A stretch of DNA of 64,000 nt, from assembly GCA_963705525.1 (NCBI GenBank), contig CAVPJW010000007.1, positions 744,001 through 808,000 of the forward strand, in the 5' to 3' direction. Numbering within the stretch: the first letter of the stretch is position 1; each line of letters starts with the position of its first letter. The DNA is from CAVPJW01 sp963705525. Lineage in GTDB: Bacteria; Acidobacteriota; Vicinamibacteria; Vicinamibacterales; CAVPJW01. The notes below the pieces were generated by a model that did no database searches, was not told the DNA's origin, and was given only the letters and a program-made list of their open reading frames with translations. Made by a program: the position numbers and the translations under genes. Positions 9,592 to 17,788 of this stretch are shown in pieces.

Positions 9592-9708
9592 GCCACCCCT
9601 CGCTCTGTGCGTTCGTGCAGCCTGCCGGTTTGCCGGCGATCGCACCGGTGTCCGGGGGACGGCTGCAACGGGCGTACCGGACCAGCCGCGTCCGGATCGC
9701 CTGTCCTG

Positions 9709-11082
9709 TTACTCGGTCTTCACTTCATGGCAGACATCGCAGTCCTGACGAATCACTTGCCCGTCTTTGCTCTTGTGGTTGTCGTCGTGGCACCGGAAGC
9801 AGCCCGGAAAATCAATGTGGCCCAACTCGTTCGCGTAGGTTCCCCAGGAAATGTTCATCGTGGGAAAGACGTTTTGCCGGTAGACGGCCTGGGTCGCGCC
9901 GATCGCCTTGTCGAGCATCGCGGCTCGGTCGGAATCGCCACCGGTAGACTCTGGGTAGAAGTCCCGCATTCGCCGGTTTATCGCCACCGCCGCGGCGTCT
10001 TGGCTCGGATAACCGGCTTTGACGGCTGCCACGGCTTCCCGGCGCACGTACGGCAGCGTCCTGCTGATGAGACCCGCCGCGATCGCCTGATCCACTGCCC
10101 GTTCGGGCGTCGCCACAAACGTGTGCGCCGGCCGGCTGTGGCAGTCCATACAATCCATCCGCCGCCTGGTGCCTTTCGCAATCTGGTCGGCCGTCACACC
10201 CTCGGCCACATATTCGTGAACCTCGCCTCGCTGCGTCCTTAAGCGCACATAAGGAATGACCTGACGCTTCTCGTCGGTCGTGACGTAATCAATCTCGTTC
10301 GCCAGATTCATGTGCCAGTGAATGCCGGTGGCAAGCCCGCGGCGCTCGCTGCCACCGCCGACATGCACAACCAGGGTCGTCACCGATTCCGTATTCTGCT
10401 CATCGTCCGAGTACTCGCGAACCAGACGAATCTTGTCGCCGTGGAACTGTTCCGGCCAGTGACAGTGCTCGCACGTGTCACGAGCCGGGCGCAGTGTGCG
10501 CACCGGCGTGGGAACCGGTTTCGCATATCCGCCCGTGAGCACGAGAAACAACTGCCTCGTTCCGTTCAACTTTGACCTGATGAGCGACCGGGCGCCGGAT
10601 CCGACATGGCATTCGACACAGTCGATGCGAGCATGCGGCCCTTCGCGGTAGGCCACGAACTCGGGTTGCATGACGGCATGGCAGACCTGCCCGCAAAACG
10701 CCGGCGTCTCCATGTAGTGGATGCCGCCATAGGTCGCCGTGGAGAGAATCAGGACGTTCAAGAGCGTCGCGATCACCACCACGAATGCGACGCGTCGCTG
10801 GTGTGTGTCGTTGAGATCGATGCGAGGCCATGCCGATGCGGGCAGCCCGAGCCGTCTCCGCCGGCGCTCCCGCAACATTCCTATCGGAATGAGCAACAGC
10901 CCCGAGAGAAATCCGAGCGGAAGCGCAATGAAGAGAACCAGTCCCAGGTATGGGTTCGTCAGGTAACCCAGGTACTCGAGCGCGAAGAGAATCAGGAAGA
11001 GCAGCGCGGCCAGGGTCGTAATGGCCGCGCCGACACTGGAGATGACGTTCCGGGCAAGGTGGGTCTTGCTCGGGTTGGCCAT
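9709..11082 (-). CDS. Six-heme NapC/NirT-type membrane cytochrome (possible quinol dehydrogenase)
   Basis: This 457-residue protein has three N-terminal hydrophobic segments (about residues 16-42, 47-70 and 97-120), followed by a periplasmic multiheme region. The heme sites are one CxxxCH (CGQVCH) directly after the third helix and five CxxCH (CVECH, CEHCH, CMDCH, CFRCH, CDVCH). The CxxxCH plus early CVECH arrangement is that of NapC/NirT/NrfH-type quinol dehydrogenases. The three-helix layout and length recall the ImcH type of inner-membrane cytochromes in metal-reducing bacteria, though this is a resemblance and not a verified orthology. It probably passes electrons between the quinone pool and the decaheme cytochrome encoded next. 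It lies 12 bp downstream of the monoheme cytochrome gene. Confidence 0.85.
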   Translation of the reverse strand: MANPSKTHLARNVISSVGAAITTLAALLFLILFALEYLGYLTNPYLGLVLFIALPLGFLSGLLLIPIGMLRERRRRRLGLPASAWPRIDLNDTHQRRVAFVVVIATLLNVLILSTATYGGIHYMETPAFCGQVCHAVMQPEFVAYREGPHARIDCVECHVGSGARSLIRSKLNGTRQLFLVLTGGYAKPVPTPVRTLRPARDTCEHCHWPEQFHGDKIRLVREYSDDEQNTESVTTLVVHVGGGSERRGLATGIHWHMNLANEIDYVTTDEKRQVIPYVRLRTQRGEVHEYVAEGVTADQIAKGTRRRMDCMDCHSRPAHTFVATPERAVDQAIAAGLISRTLPYVRREAVAAVKAGYPSQDAAAVAINRRMRDFYPESTGGDSDRAAMLDKAIGATQAVYRQNVFPTMNISWGTYANELGHIDFPGCFRCHDDNHKSKDGQVIRQDCDVCHEVKTE

Positions 11083-11094
11083 GTCAGAGCGAGT

Positions 11095-11430
11095 TTACTT
11101 CGCCTTCAACGTCGAGAGGTACGCGACCAGCGCATCGAGATCCGCGGCGGGAAGACTGTACTCCTTCATCGGCGGCTGTCTGGTCGCCTTCGCCTTGGCG
11201 GTCATTTCTTTGGGCGTGGTGATCCATTGGCGAATGACGTCGGCTGAGAGCTTCGTGCCCACGTCATCGAGCGCGCCCTTCTTGTTGCCCTTGCCTGCAA
11301 TCGAATGGCACAGACTGCATTTCTGAGCCGTAAAGACCTGTTTACCTTTTTCGACGGCCGCGTCCTGTGCCCTTACGATTCCTGGCAACAAGAGGAATGC
11401 GGCCGCCAGCCACACGACTTTCTGATTCAT
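11095..11430 (-). CDS. Small monoheme class I cytochrome c, first gene of the operon
   Basis: ATG 11428-11430 was chosen because it has an AGGAGG ribosome site 4 bp upstream and opens a clean signal peptide (VVWLAAAFLLLPGIVRAQ). The mature protein of about 90 residues has a single CSLCH heme site, a downstream Met in PPMKEYSLP as likely axial ligand, and the C-terminal ALVAYLSTLK helix of cytochrome c class I. It is likely a soluble periplasmic shuttle between the membrane complexes and the decaheme wire. As the promoter-proximal gene it probably marks the 5' end of the operon running to at least 3404. Confidence 0.9.
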   Translation of the reverse strand: MNQKVVWLAAAFLLLPGIVRAQDAAVEKGKQVFTAQKCSLCHSIAGKGNKKGALDDVGTKLSADVIRQWITTPKEMTAKAKATRQPPMKEYSLPAADLDALVAYLSTLKAK

Positions 11431-11694
11431 GACGCCTCCTGAATCCCCGAGATACGAGATACGTGCCACGTGGGCACGCTGAAGTTTCAACCTCCAGACG
11501 CCGGAATTGCAAGTATCTTTCTCGCTGGAGTTACAACCTCCTTACCGCCGCGAACGCTCGCGTAACCACGGATGACGGAAATCCGGCACCGACTGGCGGC
11601 GAGGCGGCGGGGCGGGAATCCGACGCGATGCCGAAATATCGACGGTACGCCGATTGCTCTCGACAGGTTCAGATTGCACAGAAAGGAGCCCGTC
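11431..11694. promoter_or_regulatory. Divergent intergenic region with a palindrome, probable control region of the cytochrome operon
   Basis: This 264-bp gap separates the leftward cytochrome operon from a rightward small membrane protein gene. It has an odd-centred inverted repeat at 11462-11478 with arms CGTGCC and GGCACG around ACGTG, 32 bp upstream of the cytochrome start, a possible operator. I could not find a convincing -35/-10 pair for the operon. The rest of the gap shows no open frame with coding character. Confidence 0.4.
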
Positions 11695-11907
11695 ATGACG
11701 ATCGGAACCTCGGCCAGGCATGCGGCGGCCATAGGAGGACGCTTTTTCGGCCACGCGGCAGTCGTCGCGATTGGTTTCGTCCTGATGATTGTAGGCCTGG
11801 GCCTGGGAGTAACGATGATCATGCTGCCCGCGGGGGTCGTGATCGGCCTGCTGGGGGTGGCGCTCATCGTGGCGGGGCTGTTTGGGCGAGAAGGATCCCG
11901 ACACTGA
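11695..11907 (+). CDS. Small two-helix membrane protein of unknown function
   Basis: This 70-residue frame starts at ATG 11695 with an AAAGGAG ribosome site 6 bp upstream, so I prefer it to the longer in-frame version beginning at 11572. The product has two hydrophobic stretches (about residues 18-38 and 42-62), rich in Gly, Val and Met, with a short connecting turn around a Pro and a charged GREGSRH end. It resembles small inner-membrane proteins with a GLGLGVTMIMLPAG core, but I do not recognise a named family. It is divergent from the cytochrome operon. Function unknown. Confidence 0.6.
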   Translation: MTIGTSARHAAAIGGRFFGHAAVVAIGFVLMIVGLGLGVTMIMLPAGVVIGLLGVALIVAGLFGREGSRH

Positions 11908-11964
11908 CCGTGCGGCTATCCGCGACGGAATCCCCGATCGAGGCGGAAAATTCCGCAGTGACCG

Positions 11965-13779
11965 CTACCCGCGGAAGTACAGATAGGCGCCAAGAATGCA
12001 GACGAGGATGACGCCTGAACTGGCGATCTCCCGCCAGTCCCAGCTGGCGCGCGTGCGCGCACGATCTGTGTCCGTCGCGGTTGTATATGTCAGACCCGCC
12101 AGTCGCCCGTAGTCGGGAGGCGGCGTCAGATAGCTCACCACCACCATGACGATCGCCGAAACAATCGTGATGAGCACGCTGAAGTACTGAAAATACGTAT
12201 TGTTGACGACCCACAGGAACGACCCCGGCGTGTATCCGTGCTCGTAGCCCGCCAGCCCGAGAGTCACCGGTGTGTCCACGATCATCCTGAACAGCCCCAG
12301 CACGAACCCCACCACCATCGCCCAGAAACAGCCTTGCGCGTTCAGTCGCTTGAAAAACACGCCGAAGAAAAACACGACGAAGATCGGCGGCGCCAGGTAG
12401 CCCTGAACCGCCTGGAGATAACCATACAAACCCTCGGCGCCCTGGATCACCGGAATCCACGCGATGGCGACGAGCACCATCACGATCGTCGCGATGCGGC
12501 CTGTGCGGACAATCTGATGCTCTGTCGCGGCGGGATTCCACTTGGCGTACAGGTCAACCGTGAAGAGCGTCGAACACGCGTTGAACACGCCGGCGAGCGA
12601 TCCCATCAGCGCCGAGAGCAAGCCGGCCACGACGATGCCGCGGAGTCCGGGCGGCAGGAGATGCTCGACCATGAGCGGGAACGCGGCTTGTGCGATGTGC
12701 CGGATCGGCTGACCGTCTGGTCCGACCATCTGCGCAAGGCCCGGCACTTTTCCGCTCTTCGCGAGCGCGAGACAGATGAGTCCCGGAATGATGAAGAGAT
12801 ACACAGGAAAGAGCTTCAGGAACGCCGCGAAAATGCTGCCGCGGCGGGCCGTCTGTTCGTCCGGCGCGCCGAGCGCACGCTGCACGATGTACTGATCGGT
12901 GCACCAGTACCAGAGGCCGATGATCGGCGCGCAGATGAGCATGCCGACCCAGGGAAAGTTGTCGTTGAAATACCACGCCTGTCGCACCACTCGACCGGCC
13001 GCGTTCGTCTCGAGTACCGGCGCCCACGTGCCCTCGACACCGACAGGGACTATCGGCTTCCAGAGGTTGAACATCTCTGACGGAAGCCTGGCGCGAAGCT
13101 CTGCCCAACCTCCGAGCTGATGCAATCCGTAGAGCGTCAGAAGTGCGGACCCTAGAATGAGGACCGTCACCTGCACGGCATCGTTGTAGGCGACAGCCCG
13201 CATACCGCCAAGCACGGTGTAGAGACCCGTCAAGACGATGACCAGAATCGATCCGATCCAGAAGCTGTTGATCTCCAGCGCGCCGATCGTGAGATGCAGT
13301 TCCGGCAGGAGCGTTCCGAACACCACGCCGCCCGCAAAGATGCCCACGGCAATCTTCGACACGACGAATGTGATGAGCGACACGACCGACAGCACGTACC
13401 GCGAGCTCGTCGAGAATCGGCGCTCGAGAAACTCCGGCATCGTGAACACCATCGACCGCATGTAGAAGGGCACGAAGACCCACCCCAGGACGAGCAGGCA
13501 CCACGCGTGCAGCTCGTAATGGGCCATCGCCACGCCGTCCGACGCGCCGGAGCCCGCGAGCCCCACGATGTGTTCCGATCCGATGTTCGAGGCGAAGATG
13601 GAGGCGCCGATGATCCACCAGCCGAGATTGCGCCCCGCAAGAAAGTAGTCGGCGGCCGTGTCCTTGTTACGGCGGACGACCCACCAGGCGACGGCCAGCA
13701 GGATGCCGAAGTAAATGGCGATGACGAACCAGTCGAGCCCGGTGAGAGTGGACGCGGTGTCTGATGCGGCGGTCGGCAT
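11965..13779 (-). CDS. Sodium:solute symporter (SSS family)
   Basis: This 604-residue polytopic membrane protein has about 14 helices. Signature stretches include YFLAGRNLGWW and ASNIGSEHIVGLAG near residues 45-75 (the Na-site region of SSS/SGLT proteins) and a later TVLGGMRAVAYNDAVQ segment. The GLT-type members carry sugars, inositol or other polar organics with sodium; the substrate cannot be fixed here. It lies after the ADOP permease gene on the same strand with a 63-bp gap. Nothing next to it points to a pathway. Confidence 0.93.
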   Translation of the reverse strand: MPTAASDTASTLTGLDWFVIAIYFGILLAVAWWVVRRNKDTAADYFLAGRNLGWWIIGASIFASNIGSEHIVGLAGSGASDGVAMAHYELHAWCLLVLGWVFVPFYMRSMVFTMPEFLERRFSTSSRYVLSVVSLITFVVSKIAVGIFAGGVVFGTLLPELHLTIGALEINSFWIGSILVIVLTGLYTVLGGMRAVAYNDAVQVTVLILGSALLTLYGLHQLGGWAELRARLPSEMFNLWKPIVPVGVEGTWAPVLETNAAGRVVRQAWYFNDNFPWVGMLICAPIIGLWYWCTDQYIVQRALGAPDEQTARRGSIFAAFLKLFPVYLFIIPGLICLALAKSGKVPGLAQMVGPDGQPIRHIAQAAFPLMVEHLLPPGLRGIVVAGLLSALMGSLAGVFNACSTLFTVDLYAKWNPAATEHQIVRTGRIATIVMVLVAIAWIPVIQGAEGLYGYLQAVQGYLAPPIFVVFFFGVFFKRLNAQGCFWAMVVGFVLGLFRMIVDTPVTLGLAGYEHGYTPGSFLWVVNNTYFQYFSVLITIVSAIVMVVVSYLTPPPDYGRLAGLTYTTATDTDRARTRASWDWREIASSGVILVCILGAYLYFRG

Positions 13780-13842
13780 GAGCGACGAACGTTATGCCGC
13801 CGTCCGACCGCCGGTCAAGGGCGAATCTGTGCGCGTTGCGAC

Positions 13843-16269
13843 TCAGTCCTGTCGCAGCGCCGCGACCGGGTCGATTCGAGTCGCACGCCTGGCAGGGAAC
13901 CAGCAGGCCGTCATGGCGACCAGGAGCAGGATGGCGGGAACGCCGGCGAAAATAAAAGGATCGATGGCGCCACCAGGGATGGCATGAATGGCCACGACAA
14001 ACGCCACCAGCCATCCGACGACGCCACCGATGATGATGGCGACGAGGCTCTCACGGATGATCTGCACTACAACCCGGTTGGGCCTGGCGCCGAGAGCCAG
14101 TCTGAGGCCGATCTCCATCGTACGTCGAGAGACCGAGTAGGCCACGACGGCGTAGATGCCAATCGTCGCGAGCGCGAGGAGCAGAGGGCCCAGCACGGTG
14201 AACAGGCGCACCGGAATACGTCGGAGGAACAGATTCGTTTCCACGTGATCCGACAACGTGCGCACGTTGTACACGGGTAACGTCGGATCGAGAGCGGTGA
14301 CGACGCGTCTGACGCCTGGTCCCAGCAGGAGCTCGGCGCCCGGTCGTGTCCGCACGTGAAGCTCACCGAGCGGCGGAAGTCGATCTCGGTACGAGAAGTA
14401 AATCATCGGCATCGGCGGTTCGCCGAACGAATCGTAGAGAGACGTCCGAGCGACCCCGACGATGACATACGACCGACCGCGGACGGTGATCCTCCGGCCT
14501 AACGCCTCCCCTCCCTCGAGATAGCGGCGCACGAACTCCTCGTTGACGATGGCCTGCGGCGGCGTCACTTCATCATTCAGGGCCGTAAAGTCCGCCCCCC
14601 TGGTCAGCGGGATGCCCATCGTCTTGAAGTAATCCGCGGTGACCGTGTTCGAGAGCGCGCGATCCGGGACGGAATTCGTCGCGGCGCGGCCTTCAAGAGT
14701 GAAGGGTCTGAGCGGCATGCCGTGAATATCGAGCGGCACGGAAACGGCGATGCTTGCCGCATCGACGGCGGGCATGGCGCGGATCGCCTGAAGGAGTCGG
14801 GCGATAAACTCTCTGGTGGCGCGATCGCCGAGATTCCGCCCCGTCAGATCGTAGGCCGCGAGTAGAACGCCATCGCGTCTAAAGCCGGGATCGACTTCAC
14901 GCGTCTCGCGAAAACTGCGGAAGAAGAGCGCCGCCACGATCAAGACGACGAGCGCAAGGCCGACTTCCGTTCCCATCAAGGCATTGCGAAGACGGCTCCT
15001 GCCCCCAGCGATCGAGCCCGGACGCAGGGCTCGGAGCGAATCGAGACGAGCCAGTTTGATGGCGGGTGCAACGCCGAACATCAGGCCGCAGAGGATCCCC
15101 AGTCCGAGCGCGAACGAGAGACCAGCGAGATCGACACCCGTTTGAAGTCGGACGGGGAGGCCCGTGTAAATGGGGATGGCGCGCAGGGCCTGGGAACCCC
15201 ACAGCGCGACGAGCACGCCGATTCCGGCGCCCAGAATCGCGAGAACGAGATTCTCGGTGAGAAGCAGACTGGCGACGCGCCAGCGGCCGGCGCCGAGCGC
15301 CATTCGCACGCCGACCTCGCGCTCCCGGGTGCTCGCCCGCGCGAGCAGGAGATTGGCCGTGTTGCCGCACACGGCGAGGAGCAACAAGATCAGAACGGAT
15401 TGCAGCATCGTCAACGCCCGCACGAAGAGTCGTTGCGGTCCGCGTGGGGTTTGCCAGAACGGCAGGAGCTCTCCCGAGACGCCCGCGTTCGTTCCGGGGT
15501 AGTCGTGCGCCAGTTGACGCATCGCGTCCTGCAGTTCGAGCTGGGCGGCAGGGATCGTTCGACCCGCACCCAGGAGTCCCGCCATCGTGTATCCGCGCTG
15601 GCTTCGGTCTTCAAGCTCCTCCGAACCCGCAAAGAGCGCGGGCGCAAGCGTCGCGGGCACCCAGAGATCGAAGTCCAGTCCAATGATGGTTCCCTGGAAC
15701 TGGGGAGGCGTGATCCCGACGACCGTCAACGCTCGACCGTTCACCAGGACGGTTCTTCCCAGTACGGTTGAAGTCCCTCCGAAATGTGTCTGCCAGAAAG
15801 CGTGCGAGATGACGACGATGGGAACGCTCGTTCCGGGTGCAACTTCGTCGGGACGTACGAATCGACCAAGCGCGGGGTGCAATCCGAGCGCTGAAAAATA
15901 ATTCCCGGAAACCAGGAGACCATAGGCACGCTCGGCATGACCCGATTCGCCGACCGTAAGGGATGCCATCCGGAACGCAAAGAGCTCGGGCAGCGAATTC
16001 ACGCGCTCCCGAAGATCGCAGTATTCGAGCCAGGAGGCACCCGGGTAGGAGCCGGTGTCGGCCCGGGGCTCCACGAGGTAGAACGACGATCCATTCGTGA
16101 CGCCCGGGATGGGGTGGAAGACGAATGCCTGAATCCAGGAGAAGATCGCCGCATTCACGCCGATGCCGATCCCGAGGGACATCGTGATGACCGTGGCAAC
16201 GACGGGCATATGCGCGATCGTCCGCCACGCGTGTCGAAGATTCCCAGCCAGGTCGTTAATCCAGTTCAT
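13843..16269 (-). CDS. ADOP-type FtsX/MacB-like permease (duplicated orphan permease)
   Basis: This 808-residue protein has the MacB-periplasmic plus FtsX permease module twice. A first membrane helix lies at about residues 22-46, followed by a periplasmic domain and three helices around residues 285-375. A second helix block and second periplasmic domain follow, and the C-terminal FtsX unit ends PARRATRIDPVAALRQD. The AS/LREREVGVRMALGA-type and VVAYSVSRRTMEIGLRLALGA motifs are the coupling helices of FtsX proteins. This duplicated layout without a linked ATPase gene is a hallmark of ADOP proteins expanded in Acidobacteriota. They are thought to act in export or mechanotransmission with an unlinked ATPase. 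The N-terminal extra domain of many ADOPs (PadR-linked type) is missing here. Confidence 0.92.
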   Translation of the reverse strand: MNWINDLAGNLRHAWRTIAHMPVVATVITMSLGIGIGVNAAIFSWIQAFVFHPIPGVTNGSSFYLVEPRADTGSYPGASWLEYCDLRERVNSLPELFAFRMASLTVGESGHAERAYGLLVSGNYFSALGLHPALGRFVRPDEVAPGTSVPIVVISHAFWQTHFGGTSTVLGRTVLVNGRALTVVGITPPQFQGTIIGLDFDLWVPATLAPALFAGSEELEDRSQRGYTMAGLLGAGRTIPAAQLELQDAMRQLAHDYPGTNAGVSGELLPFWQTPRGPQRLFVRALTMLQSVLILLLLAVCGNTANLLLARASTREREVGVRMALGAGRWRVASLLLTENLVLAILGAGIGVLVALWGSQALRAIPIYTGLPVRLQTGVDLAGLSFALGLGILCGLMFGVAPAIKLARLDSLRALRPGSIAGGRSRLRNALMGTEVGLALVVLIVAALFFRSFRETREVDPGFRRDGVLLAAYDLTGRNLGDRATREFIARLLQAIRAMPAVDAASIAVSVPLDIHGMPLRPFTLEGRAATNSVPDRALSNTVTADYFKTMGIPLTRGADFTALNDEVTPPQAIVNEEFVRRYLEGGEALGRRITVRGRSYVIVGVARTSLYDSFGEPPMPMIYFSYRDRLPPLGELHVRTRPGAELLLGPGVRRVVTALDPTLPVYNVRTLSDHVETNLFLRRIPVRLFTVLGPLLLALATIGIYAVVAYSVSRRTMEIGLRLALGARPNRVVVQIIRESLVAIIIGGVVGWLVAFVVAIHAIPGGAIDPFIFAGVPAILLLVAMTACWFPARRATRIDPVAALRQD

Positions 16270-16316
16270 TTGGCGTCTTTAGACGCGGAGGGTCGGTTCC
16301 CGGCTTTCCGGAAGGC

Positions 16317-16346
16317 TTGACATCGCGCAGCCGCCCGTAGGATAAA
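16317..16346 (+). promoter_or_regulatory. Predicted sigma-70-type promoter of the leader RNA
   Basis: A perfect -35 TTGACA at 16317-16322 is followed after 18 bp by GATAAA at 16341-16346. Transcription would begin near 16353. It lies in the 279-bp gap between the leftward ADOP gene and the rightward thioredoxin-like gene, and points toward the latter. No other good promoter is visible closer to that gene. Confidence 0.55.
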
Positions 16347-16352
16347 GACTCA

Positions 16353-16516
16353 TCGTGTCCGGGAACCTGACCTGCGCGTGTAGAAGCGTCGGAGAAGAAG
16401 CCTCCGAAGGCCGCGCTGTGTCCAGGTAAAACCGTGCATAGGTAACGTTCAGCACGAACAAGTCGCACAGTCGCAGGCCCGGAAGGCTTCAAGCTTTCCG
16501 GGCCTTTTTTCTTTTT
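16353..16516 (+). ncRNA. Candidate cis-regulatory leader (attenuator or riboswitch) with terminator and competing antiterminator
   Basis: The predicted RNA of about 160 nt folds into three elements. Hairpin 1 has CCTG 16366-16369 with CAGG 16423-16426, GCGCG 16374-16378 with CGCGC 16412-16416, and inner CGGAG 16390-16394 with CTCCG 16402-16406. Hairpin 2 has CGTGC 16433-16437 with GCACG 16452-16456. The third element is a strong terminator. The segment 16397-16412 (GAAGCCTCCGAAGGCC) can instead pair with the terminator's left arm 16476-16490 over 14 base pairs with small bulges, which would break both hairpin 1 and the terminator. This is a switch layout. It matches no riboswitch class whose core I could recall. 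A stand-alone small RNA is the alternative. Confidence 0.5.
16476..16516 (+). terminator. Strong intrinsic terminator inside the leader
   Basis: The arms GGCCCGGAAGGCT and AGCTTTCCGGGCC (13 bp, one G-U) close on a tiny loop. They are followed by TTTTTTCTTTTT at 16505-16516. Only 32 bp separate the U tract from the ATG at 16549, so the downstream gene must be transcribed through it unless a separate, unseen promoter exists. Confidence 0.85.
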
Positions 16517-16548
16517 GGCGTGGTCCAATTTACCTGGGGAGACATCCG

Positions 16549-17787
16549 ATGACAACTGCCAGCTCTGCGCGATGGGCCGCTCGAGCCGCGGCTCTCCTGT
16601 TCTTCGCCGCCGTCTCGAGTCAGGCTGCAGCCGAAACACCATCGCTTGCCGGCCGCTGGGACGCCACGGTCACGGCGAATGGTGTCGAGGTGCCATTCCC
16701 GTTCGAAATCGTCGCGGACGGGTCCAGCGTGAAGGGATCGTTCTTCAACGGCGCCCTGCGCATCACGTCGACGGTCGGACGTTTCGAGAACGGCGTCCTC
16801 GAATTGTCGTTCGATCAATACGGCAGCAAGCTGCAGGCGACGTATCAGGACGACCAGCTCTCAGGCGAGTACCAGCGGGCGTCGAGAGCCCCGTTCCCCT
16901 TCAAGGCGAAGCGCGCATCGGCGACCACGCCATCCGGCACCGACGCACCGTCTATCGCCGGCACCTGGATCGTTCAGGCCAAGAGCAACAAAGGCGAAGC
17001 TGCCTGGCGGTTTCTGGTCGAGCAGACTGGCGGAAATGTCACAGCCACAATCCTCCGCGTGGACGGCGACACCGGCACGCTGACAGGCTCTTATCAGAAC
17101 GGGATGTTCGTGTTGAGCCACTTTTCAGGAGCGCGGCCGCTGCGCCTCGAGGTCAGGCCCGCCGCGGACGGTACGCTAACGCTCAAGCAGAACAACGATC
17201 CCGAGCTTGTCGCCGCCAGGCCGGAGACCGTCCGCGCGAAAGAGATTGGTGTCCCGACCGATCCTGGCGAGCACACTCGCATGAAGGATCCGTCGGAACC
17301 GTTCCGCTTCTCGTTTCCCGATTTGCAGGGTCAGATCGTGTCGAACACCGACGATCGATTCCGCGGCAAGGTGCTGCTCGTGAACATCAGCGGCAGCTGG
17401 TGCCCGAACTGCCACGACGAGGCGCCGTTCCTCGCGTCGCTCTATCGCAAGTATCAGCCGCAGGGATTCGAGGTCGTGACCTTGTCTTTCGAGGAGGCCA
17501 CGCAGCAGCCAGCGCTCAAGCGACTTCGCGCCTTCATTGCGAACTACGGGATTGGCTACACCGTGCTCGTCGCGGGCGAGCCCGAGCAGCTCAAGGAGAA
17601 GGTGCCGCAGGCTGAAAGCCTGGACGCGTTCCCGACGTCGTTCCTGATCGGGCGCGACGGCCGGGTCCGCGCGGTGCACGCGGGGTTCCCGAGCCCGGGC
17701 AGCGGGGAATTCTACAAGCAAGCGGAACAGGACGTCACAACCGAGGTGGAGCGACTCCTGGCGGAGGGGGCGACGACATCGAAGTAA
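16549..17787 (+). CDS. TlpA-like thioredoxin-fold protein with duplicated N-terminal beta domain
   Basis: This 412-residue exported protein has a signal peptide (residues 1-27, ending SSQAAAE). Two consecutive beta-rich repeats follow (about 30-120 and 135-225, each opening S-L/I-A-G-x-W). The C-terminal thioredoxin domain (about 250-405) has the active site W284-C285-P-N-C288, followed by the TlpA/ResA-type insert. The WCPNC pair suggests a periplasmic thiol-disulfide reductant; TlpA/ResA relatives serve cytochrome c maturation, and the window is rich in c-type cytochromes (inference). The ribosome site GGGGAG lies 9 bp before ATG. Expression is probably controlled by the upstream leader terminator. 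The two beta repeats are not a standard partner of TlpA domains. Confidence 0.8.
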   Translation: MTTASSARWAARAAALLFFAAVSSQAAAETPSLAGRWDATVTANGVEVPFPFEIVADGSSVKGSFFNGALRITSTVGRFENGVLELSFDQYGSKLQATYQDDQLSGEYQRASRAPFPFKAKRASATTPSGTDAPSIAGTWIVQAKSNKGEAAWRFLVEQTGGNVTATILRVDGDTGTLTGSYQNGMFVLSHFSGARPLRLEVRPAADGTLTLKQNNDPELVAARPETVRAKEIGVPTDPGEHTRMKDPSEPFRFSFPDLQGQIVSNTDDRFRGKVLLVNISGSWCPNCHDEAPFLASLYRKYQPQGFEVVTLSFEEATQQPALKRLRAFIANYGIGYTVLVAGEPEQLKEKVPQAESLDAFPTSFLIGRDGRVRAVHAGFPSPGSGEFYKQAEQDVTTEVERLLAEGATTSK

Positions 17788-17788
17788 A

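Noticed and set aside
16353..16516. Known structured RNA (6S, SRP RNA, RNase P, common riboswitches)
   Set aside because: The conserved core sequences of these classes are not present on either strand as far as I can check by eye.
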